From: Paenibacillus rubinfantis
GTDB lineage: Bacteria > Bacillota > Bacilli > Paenibacillales > Paenibacillaceae
DNA length: 64,000 nt
Direction: 5' to 3'
NCBI RefSeq assembly: GCF_001486505.1
Contig: NZ_LN909065.1
Location: 744,001-808,000, forward strand
Every line of letters begins with the position of its first letter. The first letter of the stretch is position 1. The translations under genes and the position numbers were made by a program. Below are positions 22,730 through 30,598 of this stretch, piece by piece. The notes beneath the pieces are model-generated. The model worked only from the letters and a program-made list of their open reading frames with translations, made no database searches and was not told where the DNA came from.

Positions 22730-24534
22730 CACACAGAGAATTCTAACTGACCAGCCCCCACCGCTTGCTTGTACCTTTCAAAAGTAAGGTTCATTCCGGA
22801 TCCCACGCACATTTCCGGCAGATTCGCCCGAACCAGCGCCGCCGCGAATGGCGGAGGAACTGCATTTCCGCATCTTGCAACCTGGGCGCTTTTCGGATAC
22901 CGGACACCGTCCGCATCCACGTCGATGATGTAGTTCGGAGGGAAGCCTTGGGCGGCGAAAAGCTCGTGAGGCTCCAGCATCCGCATGCCGATGTCAACGA
23001 TCTGATAGTCGATGCCCTCGATCGTAACAAGGCCGAACCGGTCTTTGGTGGTGATCGTGTGCAGCGGCTCATCGAGCTGCTTGCCGTTGTCAGCCGAACC
23101 ATAATACTTGAGCAAAAACGCTCTGACCTCTCCGACATGCAGCCCGCCTGCGGTAATCGTTGGCATGGGCTCCGTTACTGGCTGGCCATCCTGGCATGTA
23201 CCCCGTAGTTTGACCAGGTGCGATGTTACCAGCCCGCTCTTTCCTCCGCCCCCGGCGGTCACTGTTCCGAGTGGTTCGCCCACGGAACTGCCAACCGACT
23301 CCCCGAAATGACGTACTACGTGAGCAGCTACAAGGCCATATCTATTGCTGGTATCCTGCGTCAGTAATGGCCGATCCATCGTTTGCCCGCGGGCGCTGTC
23401 GTCGTAAGAGTGGTACTGCGTCAAGAAGGCTGTAACCATACCTAGCGCATGGGCGGCTCCTGCCGGGCGACTCGCTCCCGCACCGGATGTTACCGTGTGA
23501 AGTGGATCAGAAACCGGATGCCCCGTTGCTCCCCCACGGAATTTCGTAATATGTGGAGTGATTAGCATATGGTGGCCCCCCGTCGTCACCGTACATAGCG
23601 GTTCCTCCGCGGTGCTTCCTGGGTGACGCGTATTATTGACGCCTAGCACCGGCGTAACCAGCAGATGTTCTGCTTTGGTTGTGATAGTAGTCAAAGGGTC
23701 GTCCAGCTCGTACTGCAACCTGTCTCCGCCGAACCCTGTCTGGCCAATCCGAACCACAAAAGGCTGCGGATTGTCGATTACGAAACGTTGTATTCCCCGT
23801 GCGATTCGGCGCATCGTGTTCTCGGCCAAAGGCCGGACTCGCTCGAAGATGCTCGGGCATGGTATCGACCAGTCGATGATCTCCGCTGCCGTTCTCCAAG
23901 GTTTGAGCTTCCCGGATTTGACATCCTCGCCCTCCGGATCTCCGTGCGTTGGCTCCGGCCAGACAATCGGTCGGTCATCGCGGCGAGCGACGAGAAAGAA
24001 CCGTTTGCGGATCGTCGGAGCGCCGTAATCGCAGGCCCGAAGCTCCCGCCAGTCGACCTGGTATCCTTGCCGACGCAGCGCGTTCACGAAGCTGTTGAAC
24101 GTCCGCCCCTTCTGCTTGGGGTCGGGCCATTGTTTCCCATCGGCTCCGACAACCAGCGGCCCCCACGTCTTGAACTCCTCGACGTTCTCTAGCATGATAA
24201 CGCGTGGCCGCACCGTCGCCGCCCATCGGAGCGCAACCCAAGCGAGCCCGCGAATCTTCTTTTCGACCGGTTTCCCGCCCTTGGCCTTGCTGAAGTGTTT
24301 GCAGTCCGGGCTCAGCCAGACCAATCCAACCGGACGACCGCGGGTGACTTCCCTTGTATCAACATCCCAAACGCTTTCACAGTGGTGGTCCGTTTCTGGG
24401 TGATTAGCCCGATGCATGGCGATCGCTGCGGGGTCGTGGTTGATGGCGATGTCTACGCTACTGCCGGTTGCCAATTCGATTCCTGTACTAGCCCCGCCTC
24501 CGCCGGCGAAATTATCTATGATAAGCTCTCTCAA
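22729..24534 (-). CDS. DNA cytosine-5 methyltransferase with seven-fold internal repeat
   Basis: A 601-residue C5-methyltransferase that methylates cytosine in phage DNA, most likely for self-protection against host restriction. Motif I DNFAGGGGASTGIE (7-20), motif IV SPDCKHFS with Cys78, motif VI ENVEEF (116-121), motif VIII region RELRACDYGAPTIRKRFFLVARR (161-185), motif IX/X part MRMLEPHELFAAQGFP (517-532) and RCGNAVPPPF (554-563). Between residues 278 and 495 it carries seven repeats of about 32-45 residues, each starting like EPLxTVTT. No partner restriction enzyme is nearby, so it is probably an orphan. The repeat region may be the target-recognition area. Confidence 0.92.
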   Translation of the reverse strand: MRELIIDNFAGGGGASTGIELATGSSVDIAINHDPAAIAMHRANHPETDHHCESVWDVDTREVTRGRPVGLVWLSPDCKHFSKAKGGKPVEKKIRGLAWVALRWAATVRPRVIMLENVEEFKTWGPLVVGADGKQWPDPKQKGRTFNSFVNALRRQGYQVDWRELRACDYGAPTIRKRFFLVARRDDRPIVWPEPTHGDPEGEDVKSGKLKPWRTAAEIIDWSIPCPSIFERVRPLAENTMRRIARGIQRFVIDNPQPFVVRIGQTGFGGDRLQYELDDPLTTITTKAEHLLVTPVLGVNNTRHPGSTAEEPLCTVTTGGHHMLITPHITKFRGGATGHPVSDPLHTVTSGAGASRPAGAAHALGMVTAFLTQYHSYDDSARGQTMDRPLLTQDTSNRYGLVAAHVVRHFGESVGSSVGEPLGTVTAGGGGKSGLVTSHLVKLRGTCQDGQPVTEPMPTITAGGLHVGEVRAFLLKYYGSADNGKQLDEPLHTITTKDRFGLVTIEGIDYQIVDIGMRMLEPHELFAAQGFPPNYIIDVDADGVRYPKSAQVARCGNAVPPPFAAALVRANLPEMCVGSGMNLTFERYKQAVGAGQLEFSV

Positions 24535-24537
24535 ACA

Positions 24538-24804
24538 TTACACCCCCACAGACTGAAGATTCGCAGCTTCTGTATCACCCATCGTTATTGTCGCCATACC
24601 ATCCCATGTCTCCCGAATCTCGAGTGCCTTCGCTTTGACGGCAGCAGCTTGCTTCGGCTGTAACTCGATAGCCATGGCCTCTTCATAATGTTGTGCTGCT
24701 TTGGCGTAGGCTCGGGAGTGGATGAAATTCATCCAGTTCCAAAACCTTTCATTCGACATGGATTTGACCTTTTGAAAAGCCCGGCGCCGTTCTTGCTCGG
24801 TCAT
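24538..24804 (-). CDS. Small helical phage protein
   Basis: An 88-residue protein directly upstream of the methyltransferase, with only a few bases between. It is helical (RRAFQKVKSMSNERFWNWM, SRAYAKAAQHYEEAMAIE) and ends with a short polar tail. Its placement suggests a shared transcript with the methyltransferase. I do not recognise a family and no function can be given. Confidence 0.65.
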   Translation of the reverse strand: MTEQERRRAFQKVKSMSNERFWNWMNFIHSRAYAKAAQHYEEAMAIELQPKQAAAVKAKALEIRETWDGMATITMGDTEAANLQSVGV

Positions 24805-24818
24805 TATTAGTCACCCTT

Positions 24819-25013
24819 TCACGTAAGATCACGTACCAACTTCTTGCCATGCAATTGAAGCAGTCCACCTACCGGGCATTCCCGGTTACAATATCCGTCG
24901 ATTTTTGAAAAGACTGAGCCATGAATGCGGTTAAGCTCTGCGCGCTGCTTGCACTTTTCGCAGTAAAGAAGAATATCATCGATTGATCTTACCACTTGTA
25001 ATCTCACATTCAT
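24819..25013 (-). CDS. Small cysteine-containing protein
   Basis: A 64-residue protein from the ATG at 25013 after GAAAGGAGT. Cysteines occur as YCEKCKQR and YCNRECPVG, a CxxC...CxxxC layout that could bind zinc. Basic and compact. No named family; likely a nucleic-acid-binding small early protein. Confidence 0.6.
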   Translation of the reverse strand: MNVRLQVVRSIDDILLYCEKCKQRAELNRIHGSVFSKIDGYCNRECPVGGLLQLHGKKLVRDLT

Positions 25014-25049
25014 GGCAGAAACTCCTTTCAAATAAGATCATATGTTTGG

Positions 25050-25193
25050 TCAAACGGCCGAGCTGGGCTCATCCAGATCTCCTTCTACGGGGATGGACAA
25101 CTGTTCCACTCCAAACCCGCAACCAGGGCACCGGAATTCATTTGTTTCCGCTTGTTCCATGTCTCGGCCGCATTCAATACAAACTAGGATCAT
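25050..25193 (-). CDS. Short zinc-ribbon-like protein
   Basis: A 47-residue protein that is easy to overlook. ATG 25193 overlaps the stop of the RusA gene. It has two CxxC pairs (VCIECGRD and RCPGCGFG), the layout of a small zinc ribbon, followed by an acidic tail. Function unknown. The overlapping start and the regular cysteine spacing support that it is real. Confidence 0.6.
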   Translation of the reverse strand: MILVCIECGRDMEQAETNEFRCPGCGFGVEQLSIPVEGDLDEPSSAV

Positions 25194-25558
25194 CCAGCTC
25201 GCTCCGGAGCGACCTCCATAAGCTCGACCTCAACACGAGGTTTATGCTTATCAACTGCGAAGTCATGTGTGATCCGCCCAATATGCTTCCACCCATCATT
25301 ACCGATGACCCCTGCCTCCTTCAGACCGTCTAAGATGAATTTCTGCCCGGCCATGATGTTATCTTTGTCCGTTCGGCGGTCTCTGCGATACCAGGTTATA
25401 GAGATGTCTACTCTTTTACATTCCGGAAGACGTCTTGCGACTAAGGTAACAAGCAGCGTGTTATCCTGCTTCATTTTTCGGTAACCATTCCAGTGCGTTT
25501 TTGCCGCGTCGATGATTTGATTCATGGTCGGTAGTTCGCCGGGAATAACGATTTTCAT
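25190..25558 (-). CDS. RusA-like Holliday junction resolvase
   Basis: A 122-residue nuclease that cuts four-way DNA junctions during phage recombination and replication. Start at 25558, ribosome site GAGGGAGGGG; the frame extends upstream without a good start. The motif KRVDISITWYRRDRRTDKDN followed by GQKFILDGLKEAGVIGNDG is characteristic of RusA; the acidic residues (DKDN and DG) are the metal ligands. The end overlaps the zinc-ribbon gene. Family call secure; it sits in a recombination and replication module with DnaB and RecT nearby. Confidence 0.9.
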   Translation of the reverse strand: MKIVIPGELPTMNQIIDAAKTHWNGYRKMKQDNTLLVTLVARRLPECKRVDISITWYRRDRRTDKDNIMAGQKFILDGLKEAGVIGNDGWKHIGRITHDFAVDKHKPRVEVELMEVAPERAG

Positions 25559-25688
25559 AGAGCATCCCCTCCCTCTTTGACTCGCCAAATAGCATGTACA
25601 CCTCTCCGATTTGCCGACCGTTATCGTCATAGACGATGTCCCAAGGAACATCCTGATAATATGGATCCACCAAAGCTTCACTGCGCAT
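25461..25688 (-). CDS. Small protein overlapping the RusA start
   Basis: A 75-residue frame beginning MRSEALVDPYYQDVPWDIVY, with the first 43 residues free of overlap and the last part running inside the RusA gene in another frame. The overlap of about 98 bases is large. The start overlaps the stop of the upstream gene. The N-terminal half looks like real protein (DDNGRQIGEVYMLFGES), so it may be genuine, possibly ending in a different way than read here. Uncertain. Confidence 0.45.
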   Translation of the reverse strand: MRSEALVDPYYQDVPWDIVYDDNGRQIGEVYMLFGESKREGMLYENRYSRRTTDHESNHRRGKNALEWLPKNEAG

Positions 25689-25866
25689 GCCGGCCGCCCC
25701 CGATCGTGAGCGTCTTCTCGAATTCCTTCATGCCATCCTTGATCTCTGCCAGCGGTGTCGACGGAAATTTATCCAGCAGCTCGGGGAGGTTCGGCCAGCG
25801 CCCGGCGCGCATGTAGACGTGCCGCATGTACTCGTAAACGCTCCATTTACTCCATGGACTACTCAT
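25678..25866 (-). CDS. Small helical phage protein
   Basis: A 62-residue protein starting at ATG 25866 with GGTGGGGCGC upstream. Helical (SKWSVYEYMRHVYMRAGRW) with an ELLDKFPSTPLAEIKDGMKEFEKTL stretch. It is preceded by a DUF6906 protein with an ATGA overlap and followed by the overlapping gene at 25688. Not recognised. Confidence 0.6.
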   Translation of the reverse strand: MSSPWSKWSVYEYMRHVYMRAGRWPNLPELLDKFPSTPLAEIKDGMKEFEKTLTIGGGRHAQ

Positions 25867-26021
25867 GCGCCCCACCGGAGCCGTCGGACCTGCCCCTTTT
25901 CCTTACTCACGACCACCATTTGGCTTCCGTCATCCCGTTCAACGAGCCAGTTGTCAGGCTTCAATTTCTGCCTGCCCAGCTCCACTTTTTGCTTCCGTGT
26001 CGGCTTTCTAAGCTGCTTCAT
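25863..26021 (-). CDS. DUF6906-like short basic protein
   Basis: A 52-residue basic protein not usually seen by length-limited gene finders. It starts at ATG 26021 after AGGGGAGGAAACGGGG and its stop forms ATGA with the next gene. The pattern KQLRKPTRKQKVELGRQKL then PDNWLVERDDGSQMVVVSK matches my memory of the DUF6906 family of Bacillota phages. Role unknown. Confidence 0.75.
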   Translation of the reverse strand: MKQLRKPTRKQKVELGRQKLKPDNWLVERDDGSQMVVVSKEKGQVRRLRWGA

Positions 26022-26036
26022 CCCCGTTTCCTCCCC

Positions 26037-27446
26037 TCACGCCCAGCGGCGTTTGTGAATATCCGTTACATTCTGAGGCGGCGGCCCCGGATCACTATGC
26101 CCCCGGTCGTAATTTACGAACTTGTTGAAGTTTTTCATGAACACCAGCTCCACGGTCCCAACCGGTCCGTTCCGCTGCTTGGCAATGATGATCTCGATAA
26201 TGTTCTTCTTCTCGGACTCAGCATTGTAGTAGTCATCCCGGTATAGGAAGGCTACGATGTCGGCATCCTGCTCAATTGCACCAGATTCACGGAGGTCTGA
26301 CATCATCGGTCGCTTGTCCTGCCGCTGCTCGACACCGCGGCTGAGTTGGGAAAGCGCGATTACCGGAACGTCCAGCTCCCTGGCAAGATGTTTCAACGTC
26401 CGGGAAATCTCAGACACTTCCTGTTGCCGATTCTCCGATCCGCGGCCCTTACCGCCGGTGCTGGCGATCAACTGCAGATAATCGATAACGACCAGGCCGA
26501 GCCCACACTGCTTCTTTAGCCTCCGGCATTTAGCGCGTATGTCATGGACCGTTATACCCGGAGAATCATCGATTCGGATGTTTGTTTCCCCCAGCACGCC
26601 CGCAGCAACAGACATCTTGCTCCAATCATCATCGTTCATGTCACCCATCCTCAGCCGGCTGGCTTCGAGGTTTCCTTCAGCGCTAATCATCCGGGCAACG
26701 AGCGACGGGGCAGACATTTCAAGGCTGAAGATCGCTACGGGTTCATCGCTTCGGACCGCCACGTTCTGGGCAATGTTCAGGGCGAAAGCCGTTTTACCGA
26801 CCGATGGCCGGGCCGCGACGATGATCAAGTCGCTTTTCTGCAACCCTCCGAGCATCTTGTCCAGGTCTGTGTATCCAGTTTTAATTCCCGTGATTTCGCC
26901 CCTTTTGAACGCATCGGCCTTGATCTCAGTCGTTTCGACAACTTCTACTAGCACATCATTGATCCGCTTAAAATCCTGCGGAGGGGCAGCCTGATCTGTC
27001 AATTTTGCGGTCGAAACCTGCATCTCTGTCAACAGCGCCTGGACGTTTTCCCCAGAGGACGCTGCCGCGATCTGCGTTTGAGCTGCATGAATGATCTCCC
27101 GTAGCAGGTACTTATTCTTCACCGCAGCGACGTAACTCTCGACGTTCTCTGCCGTAGGTACCGAATGAGCCAGTCGTGACAAGTAGCTCACGCCGCCGAC
27201 ATCCTCCAACTCGCCGTGATCCTTAAGCCGCGATGTCAATGTCACCAGGTCGATCGGTTCACCTTCGCCTGCGAGCTCCATCATTCTTCGGAAAATGATC
27301 TGGTGGCCGGCGTGATAAAAGACTTCCGGCTGCAGGCCTTCCGCGTACTCAATTGCTTCCGGCTTGATGAGAACAGCACCGATTACCGAGCACTCAGCCG
27401 CCAGATCATGAGGTAGATCAGCAAATTGGTCGACCGAGTTTTGCAT
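26037..27446 (-). CDS. dnaB: Replicative DNA helicase (DnaB family)
   Basis: A 469-residue helicase that unwinds DNA at the phage replication fork. Start at ATG 27446 after GAAGGAGG; a longer frame upstream has no good start. N-terminal domain residues 1-150 (DLPHDLAAECSVIGAVLI), Walker A ARPSVGKTAFALNIAQN in the C-terminal RecA-like domain, Walker B-like LGLVVIDYLQLI, and the arginine-finger region VIALSQLSRGVEQRQDKRPMMSDLRESGAIEQDADIV beyond. Its upstream neighbour is a G39P-like loader and the initiator lies next. Functional and complete by length. Confidence 0.95.
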   Translation of the reverse strand: MQNSVDQFADLPHDLAAECSVIGAVLIKPEAIEYAEGLQPEVFYHAGHQIIFRRMMELAGEGEPIDLVTLTSRLKDHGELEDVGGVSYLSRLAHSVPTAENVESYVAAVKNKYLLREIIHAAQTQIAAASSGENVQALLTEMQVSTAKLTDQAAPPQDFKRINDVLVEVVETTEIKADAFKRGEITGIKTGYTDLDKMLGGLQKSDLIIVAARPSVGKTAFALNIAQNVAVRSDEPVAIFSLEMSAPSLVARMISAEGNLEASRLRMGDMNDDDWSKMSVAAGVLGETNIRIDDSPGITVHDIRAKCRRLKKQCGLGLVVIDYLQLIASTGGKGRGSENRQQEVSEISRTLKHLARELDVPVIALSQLSRGVEQRQDKRPMMSDLRESGAIEQDADIVAFLYRDDYYNAESEKKNIIEIIIAKQRNGPVGTVELVFMKNFNKFVNYDRGHSDPGPPPQNVTDIHKRRWA

Positions 27447-27759
27447 AGATGGCCTCCTTCCAGCCCGGCGGCGGCGGACAGGCGTTTTTCGCGGCCTCCT
27501 CCCGCGCAGCAAAGTATTCGGCCGTCGCCGCCTTCATCCGGTCACGTTCGATCTGTTCACCTAGGCTCCCGCGGATCTCCGCAATGTTTGGCGGATACTT
27601 GCTCGTCCGGATGTGTTCCTCGACATTCCTAGATGCAATCTCGTAAGGCAGATCGTGAAGGTACTTAAAGTGGCGATCAATACTCTCATCGCTTGTATCG
27701 AAGTTTGGGTAATTCTCCTTGATTGCTATGAGCAGCTCAATAACTTCTGCTCTATCCAT
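27418..27759 (-). CDS. Helicase loader/inhibitor, SPP1 G39P-like
   Basis: A 113-residue protein. MDRAEVIELLIAIKENYPNF at the N-terminus and HIRTSKYPPNIAEIRG near residue 50-65 match the G39P/DnaI-loader type that binds the phage replicative helicase, keeps it from acting alone and places it at the origin. It overlaps the DnaB start by about 30 bases and is followed upstream by the initiator gene, the order seen in SPP1. The motif call is strong; biochemical role is taken from SPP1 work. Confidence 0.88.
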   Translation of the reverse strand: MDRAEVIELLIAIKENYPNFDTSDESIDRHFKYLHDLPYEIASRNVEEHIRTSKYPPNIAEIRGSLGEQIERDRMKAATAEYFAAREEAAKNACPPPPGWKEAIYAKLGRPIC

Positions 27760-28645
27760 GCTGGCGCTCCTCCTTTGCTCGTCTTCGGAGTTTTTCTAAC
27801 TCTTGCTGAAGCTTGGTCATTCGCTTCGGATGCTCTGGAGCTCCCGGGGCGACTCCAGCCATCAGTTGACTGGTAGTTTGGGAGTTAACCCAGGCTTCTT
27901 CGATTCCGTCCACGTAGTACAAAAAGCTGGTCGGGTACTTAAAACTTTCACCCTCCCGTTCACGCTTTGCCTGAAGCAGGCTCTCCATAGTTCGGATGGT
28001 AAAGGGTACCGGCATCCCCCCGGCGACCATCTTACCCATGGCTTCGCGCTCTTTTGGCTTAACATGGAAATCTAATTTTTTGTTGAGTTCGCAGTAAGCG
28101 TTCAAAATGGAAATCATTCCATCTGCCTGAGGATCAGGTTCACCTTGTTCAGGCCAATCCTCAGGAGTAGTAGTGATAGTAGTAAGATTTTTAATATCTT
28201 TTAGATCAGACATTTCTGTCCGATCACTGATTGATTTTTGCTCATGATCGGACAAATTTGTCTTATCACTTGCTGACTGATCGGACATATTTGTCTTATC
28301 ATTTTTTAGTGATAGGACATTTTTGTCCGTCCACTTCTTTGAATTTCGAACTGATAGGATTAAACCGCGTGCAGCTCTGGTCACTCGTATGTACTCATGT
28401 TGTTCTAATGCATCCAACCAGCGGCTGACGGTCTTGTTATTAACCCCGAAATACTCTGCTATCTCAGACAACTTCATTGGCCGACCACCTAGGACACTGC
28501 CCCAGACCGTCCCCTCCTCCTCGAGCTCCTTCGTTGTGGAGCTGATGCACCAGAGGAAAAGCCAAATCGCGCTGCCTATTTTCTTGTAGTGTTCTGGCTC
28601 GAGTAATCCGGAATACATCGGAAAAGGGTAACTGCCTTCGGGCAT
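27752..28645 (-). CDS. Phage replication initiator with internal iterons
   Basis: A 297-residue DNA-binding initiator. N-terminal winged helix (EIAEYFGVNNKTVSRWLDAL, residues about 60-80), then a polar linker with repeats KTNxSD (about residues 105-150) and a C-terminal domain that probably contacts the helicase loader (AMGKMVAGGMPVPFTIRTME, near 205-225). Linker codons carry the iteron-like repeats described separately. It starts at ATG 28645 after AGGGGATG. Position upstream of the G39P-like and DnaB genes makes the role clear; the exact family (DnaD-like or replisome organiser) is uncertain. Confidence 0.85.
   Translation of the reverse strand: MPEGSYPFPMYSGLLEPEHYKKIGSAIWLFLWCISSTTKELEEEGTVWGSVLGGRPMKLSEIAEYFGVNNKTVSRWLDALEQHEYIRVTRAARGLILSVRNSKKWTDKNVLSLKNDKTNMSDQSASDKTNLSDHEQKSISDRTEMSDLKDIKNLTTITTTPEDWPEQGEPDPQADGMISILNAYCELNKKLDFHVKPKEREAMGKMVAGGMPVPFTIRTMESLLQAKREREGESFKYPTSFLYYVDGIEEAWVNSQTTSQLMAGVAPGAPEHPKRMTKLQQELEKLRRRAKEERQHG
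28204..28332. other. Candidate phage origin: four iteron-like repeats in the initiator gene
   Basis: Four related repeats at 28204-28230, 28246-28272, 28279-28305 and 28311-28332, each around GGACAnATTTGTC (first copy GACATTTCTGTC, last GGACATTTTTGTC). Starts are 42, 33 and 32 bases apart, close to whole helical turns. Each is a partial palindrome and the region is AT-rich. Lambda and SPP1-type phages hold their origin in the initiator gene, so this is the best origin candidate. Confidence 0.75.
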
Positions 28646-28656
28646 TCGCTCATCCC

Positions 28657-28845
28657 CTAAACTTGCTTTCTATCGTCTCGCAAATAAACGATGGGATACT
28701 TCACTCGGACTACAGTCCATCCCGGATAAGCCCGAGCAAAGTAAGCCCGCGTCTCCCGTTGGAACGCTTCCGGATCCGACTTCATCAGCCGCCAAATCCG
28801 GTCACACATCATGCTTTGAAGCATCTTCCCTTGATCATCGATCAT
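28657..28845 (-). CDS. Small unknown replication-region protein
   Basis: A 62-residue protein starting MIDDQGKMLQSMMCDRIWRL, overlapping the metallohydrolase gene as ATGA and ending a few bases before the initiator start. Mixed helical and strand segments (FQRETRAYFARAYPGWTVVRV). Unrecognised; coupled to the upstream gene by overlap. Confidence 0.6.
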   Translation of the reverse strand: MIDDQGKMLQSMMCDRIWRLMKSDPEAFQRETRAYFARAYPGWTVVRVKYPIVYLRDDRKQV

Positions 28846-29549
28846 CGGTTAGCTACCATAACCATCTTGCCGGTGGTCTCTTGAATTTCCCGTTTAAACC
28901 TAGCGGCATCTGAGTTTCCGTCGGATAGATGTAGAAGCCAAATCTCTTCGACCCTACTGATGTCGTTGGCCTTGAGAAAGTCTTTGACGTGCTCAAGACC
29001 GAAGTGAGATCGTAAGAGCCGCTTCTTCTGCGCCGGATGCAACTGGCCGTCGGCCACGCGCTGATTCACGATGTCCAGCGAGTAATTTGCTTCCACCATG
29101 ATGTGAGTTAGGCCAGCGAAGCGGTAGCGGCAATAATAGGTGTCCGTCAGGAATACCAGCTTGTCCCCCGCGGTATTCGCCAGGATAAAACCTAGCGGCT
29201 CTGCGGCATCGTGCTCAATCTCGAACGGCCGTATGGACCATGTACCGATTTCAAATTGCTGATGTGCCTTAATTGGCTTCAAGCGATGACCAGCGAGCCC
29301 CAGGGCGTTCGCCGTGCCTTGACTGGTATAGATGGGTATCCCAGCCTTCATCACGTCCTTAGCTGCCTTGCTGTGGTCCCCGTGCTCGTGACTGATCAGA
29401 CAACCCGCAATGTCCGACATCCGGAACTTCAGCTCCCGCTGAAGTGATTTATAAGGGAACCCAGCCTCCAGCAGGAGAGCGGTACGCCCGTCCGTGATCC
29501 GGTAGGCGTTGCCCGCGCTGCTGGAGCCGAGGCACTTGATATCGATCAT
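28842..29549 (-). CDS. MBL-fold metallohydrolase
   Basis: A 235-residue metallo-beta-lactamase fold enzyme with a conserved SHEHGDHSKA at residues about 53-62, the HxHxDH zinc-binding motif, and later HDAAEPLGFIL and TDTYY, which carry further ligand histidine/aspartate. Similar proteins in Bacillota phages are thought to act as exonucleases or phosphoesterases in the recombination module. Here it lies between RecT and the replication initiator. Substrate cannot be told from sequence; a DNA or RNA phosphodiester is a plausible guess. Confidence 0.88.
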   Translation of the reverse strand: MIDIKCLGSSSAGNAYRITDGRTALLLEAGFPYKSLQRELKFRMSDIAGCLISHEHGDHSKAAKDVMKAGIPIYTSQGTANALGLAGHRLKPIKAHQQFEIGTWSIRPFEIEHDAAEPLGFILANTAGDKLVFLTDTYYCRYRFAGLTHIMVEANYSLDIVNQRVADGQLHPAQKKRLLRSHFGLEHVKDFLKANDISRVEEIWLLHLSDGNSDAARFKREIQETTGKMVMVANR

Positions 29550-30598
29550 TAGAAGTCAGGCTCTTCGGCGCCCGCCGGCGGAATGTCATCCGGGTTTATC
29601 TCGAATTCCATTTCACCCTGCCCATCCTGTTCCACTTTCGGCTTGGATGAATGTTGTTCCGGTTCCAGTTCGGGCTCGTTGGAAGCAGGAGGCGTAATGT
29701 CGATGACGTTTTTATTGGCATTGGCGTTGATTTCCCGTTCAACTTCCGACTCAACAAAGTCGCTCTCCATCTGTTTCAGGCGCAAATAATCGTCGTCGAT
29801 CTTCTGGCTATCAATGGTGATGTCGCTGTGGGCAGCTCGGTAAACGGTTTTCCAACACATTTTCTCGTACCAGCCTTCAACGGTTTCGGTTCCGACCTTC
29901 TTACCGTTCTCCCACTTATCCTTTTCACCACCCCAGAATTCGGGGCTGGCATGATCCGGTTTCCGCTTCTCGATATCTTTGATTGTCATCATCACCAGCT
30001 TGTTTTTTTCAGGGTTCTTTGTGTAGGAATGGTAGTAGAAGCCGCCAAGGATTTTCCCCCGATCAAACGGGTTTTTGATCTCAAATTCATATCCTTCGTA
30101 CGGATGGTTCGCATCCTTTTTGATGGGTGCGAAATAATCATTAGAGTATACAAGTTCTACCGTTACATGGTCCGGAACATCCAAGCCATACTTGACCGAT
30201 TTAAGCTCAAGTCCGCGGTATCCCTCAATGAAGCCGATGTCATACTTACCGAGAGAGTTGTTTTTGAATGGAATCAGGTTAATATGGTTCGGTTGCGAAG
30301 GATCGAACCCGATTCTCGCGTAGGCCACAACATCTCTGGCCAGCTTGTCCATATTGACGTTTGCCCATGTCACCGGCAGCGGGTCACGGTACTTCTCCGA
30401 CTTCTTCAGCCGCTTTTCTTCGGTAGTCTTAAGCACGGAATCCAGGGCAATGAAGTAATTCTGAGCAAGGCGCTTCTGGAAGTTCGTAAGAGCCACTTCA
30501 CCGACGCTGGAACCAAACTCCGCAATAACTTTGGCCATAAATCGTTCGGATTGCGTTGGTTCCTTCTTGGCAAGCGCTCCTTGATTTGTGGTTGTCAA
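29549..30598 (-). CDS. recT: RecT-family single-strand annealing protein
   Basis: A 349-residue recombinase that anneals complementary single strands during phage recombination. The conserved RecT core is visible: TWANVNMDKLARDVVAYARIGFDP followed by NHINLIPFKNNS and GFIEGYRGLELKSVKY. The C-terminal 70 residues are acidic and low complexity, ending near PAGAEEPDF. It is directly next to the SbcC-like ATPase gene and overlaps the metallohydrolase, an order usual in this type of phage. Confidence 0.9.
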   Translation of the reverse strand: MTTTNQGALAKKEPTQSERFMAKVIAEFGSSVGEVALTNFQKRLAQNYFIALDSVLKTTEEKRLKKSEKYRDPLPVTWANVNMDKLARDVVAYARIGFDPSQPNHINLIPFKNNSLGKYDIGFIEGYRGLELKSVKYGLDVPDHVTVELVYSNDYFAPIKKDANHPYEGYEFEIKNPFDRGKILGGFYYHSYTKNPEKNKLVMMTIKDIEKRKPDHASPEFWGGEKDKWENGKKVGTETVEGWYEKMCWKTVYRAAHSDITIDSQKIDDDYLRLKQMESDFVESEVEREINANANKNVIDITPPASNEPELEPEQHSSKPKVEQDGQGEMEFEINPDDIPPAGAEEPDF

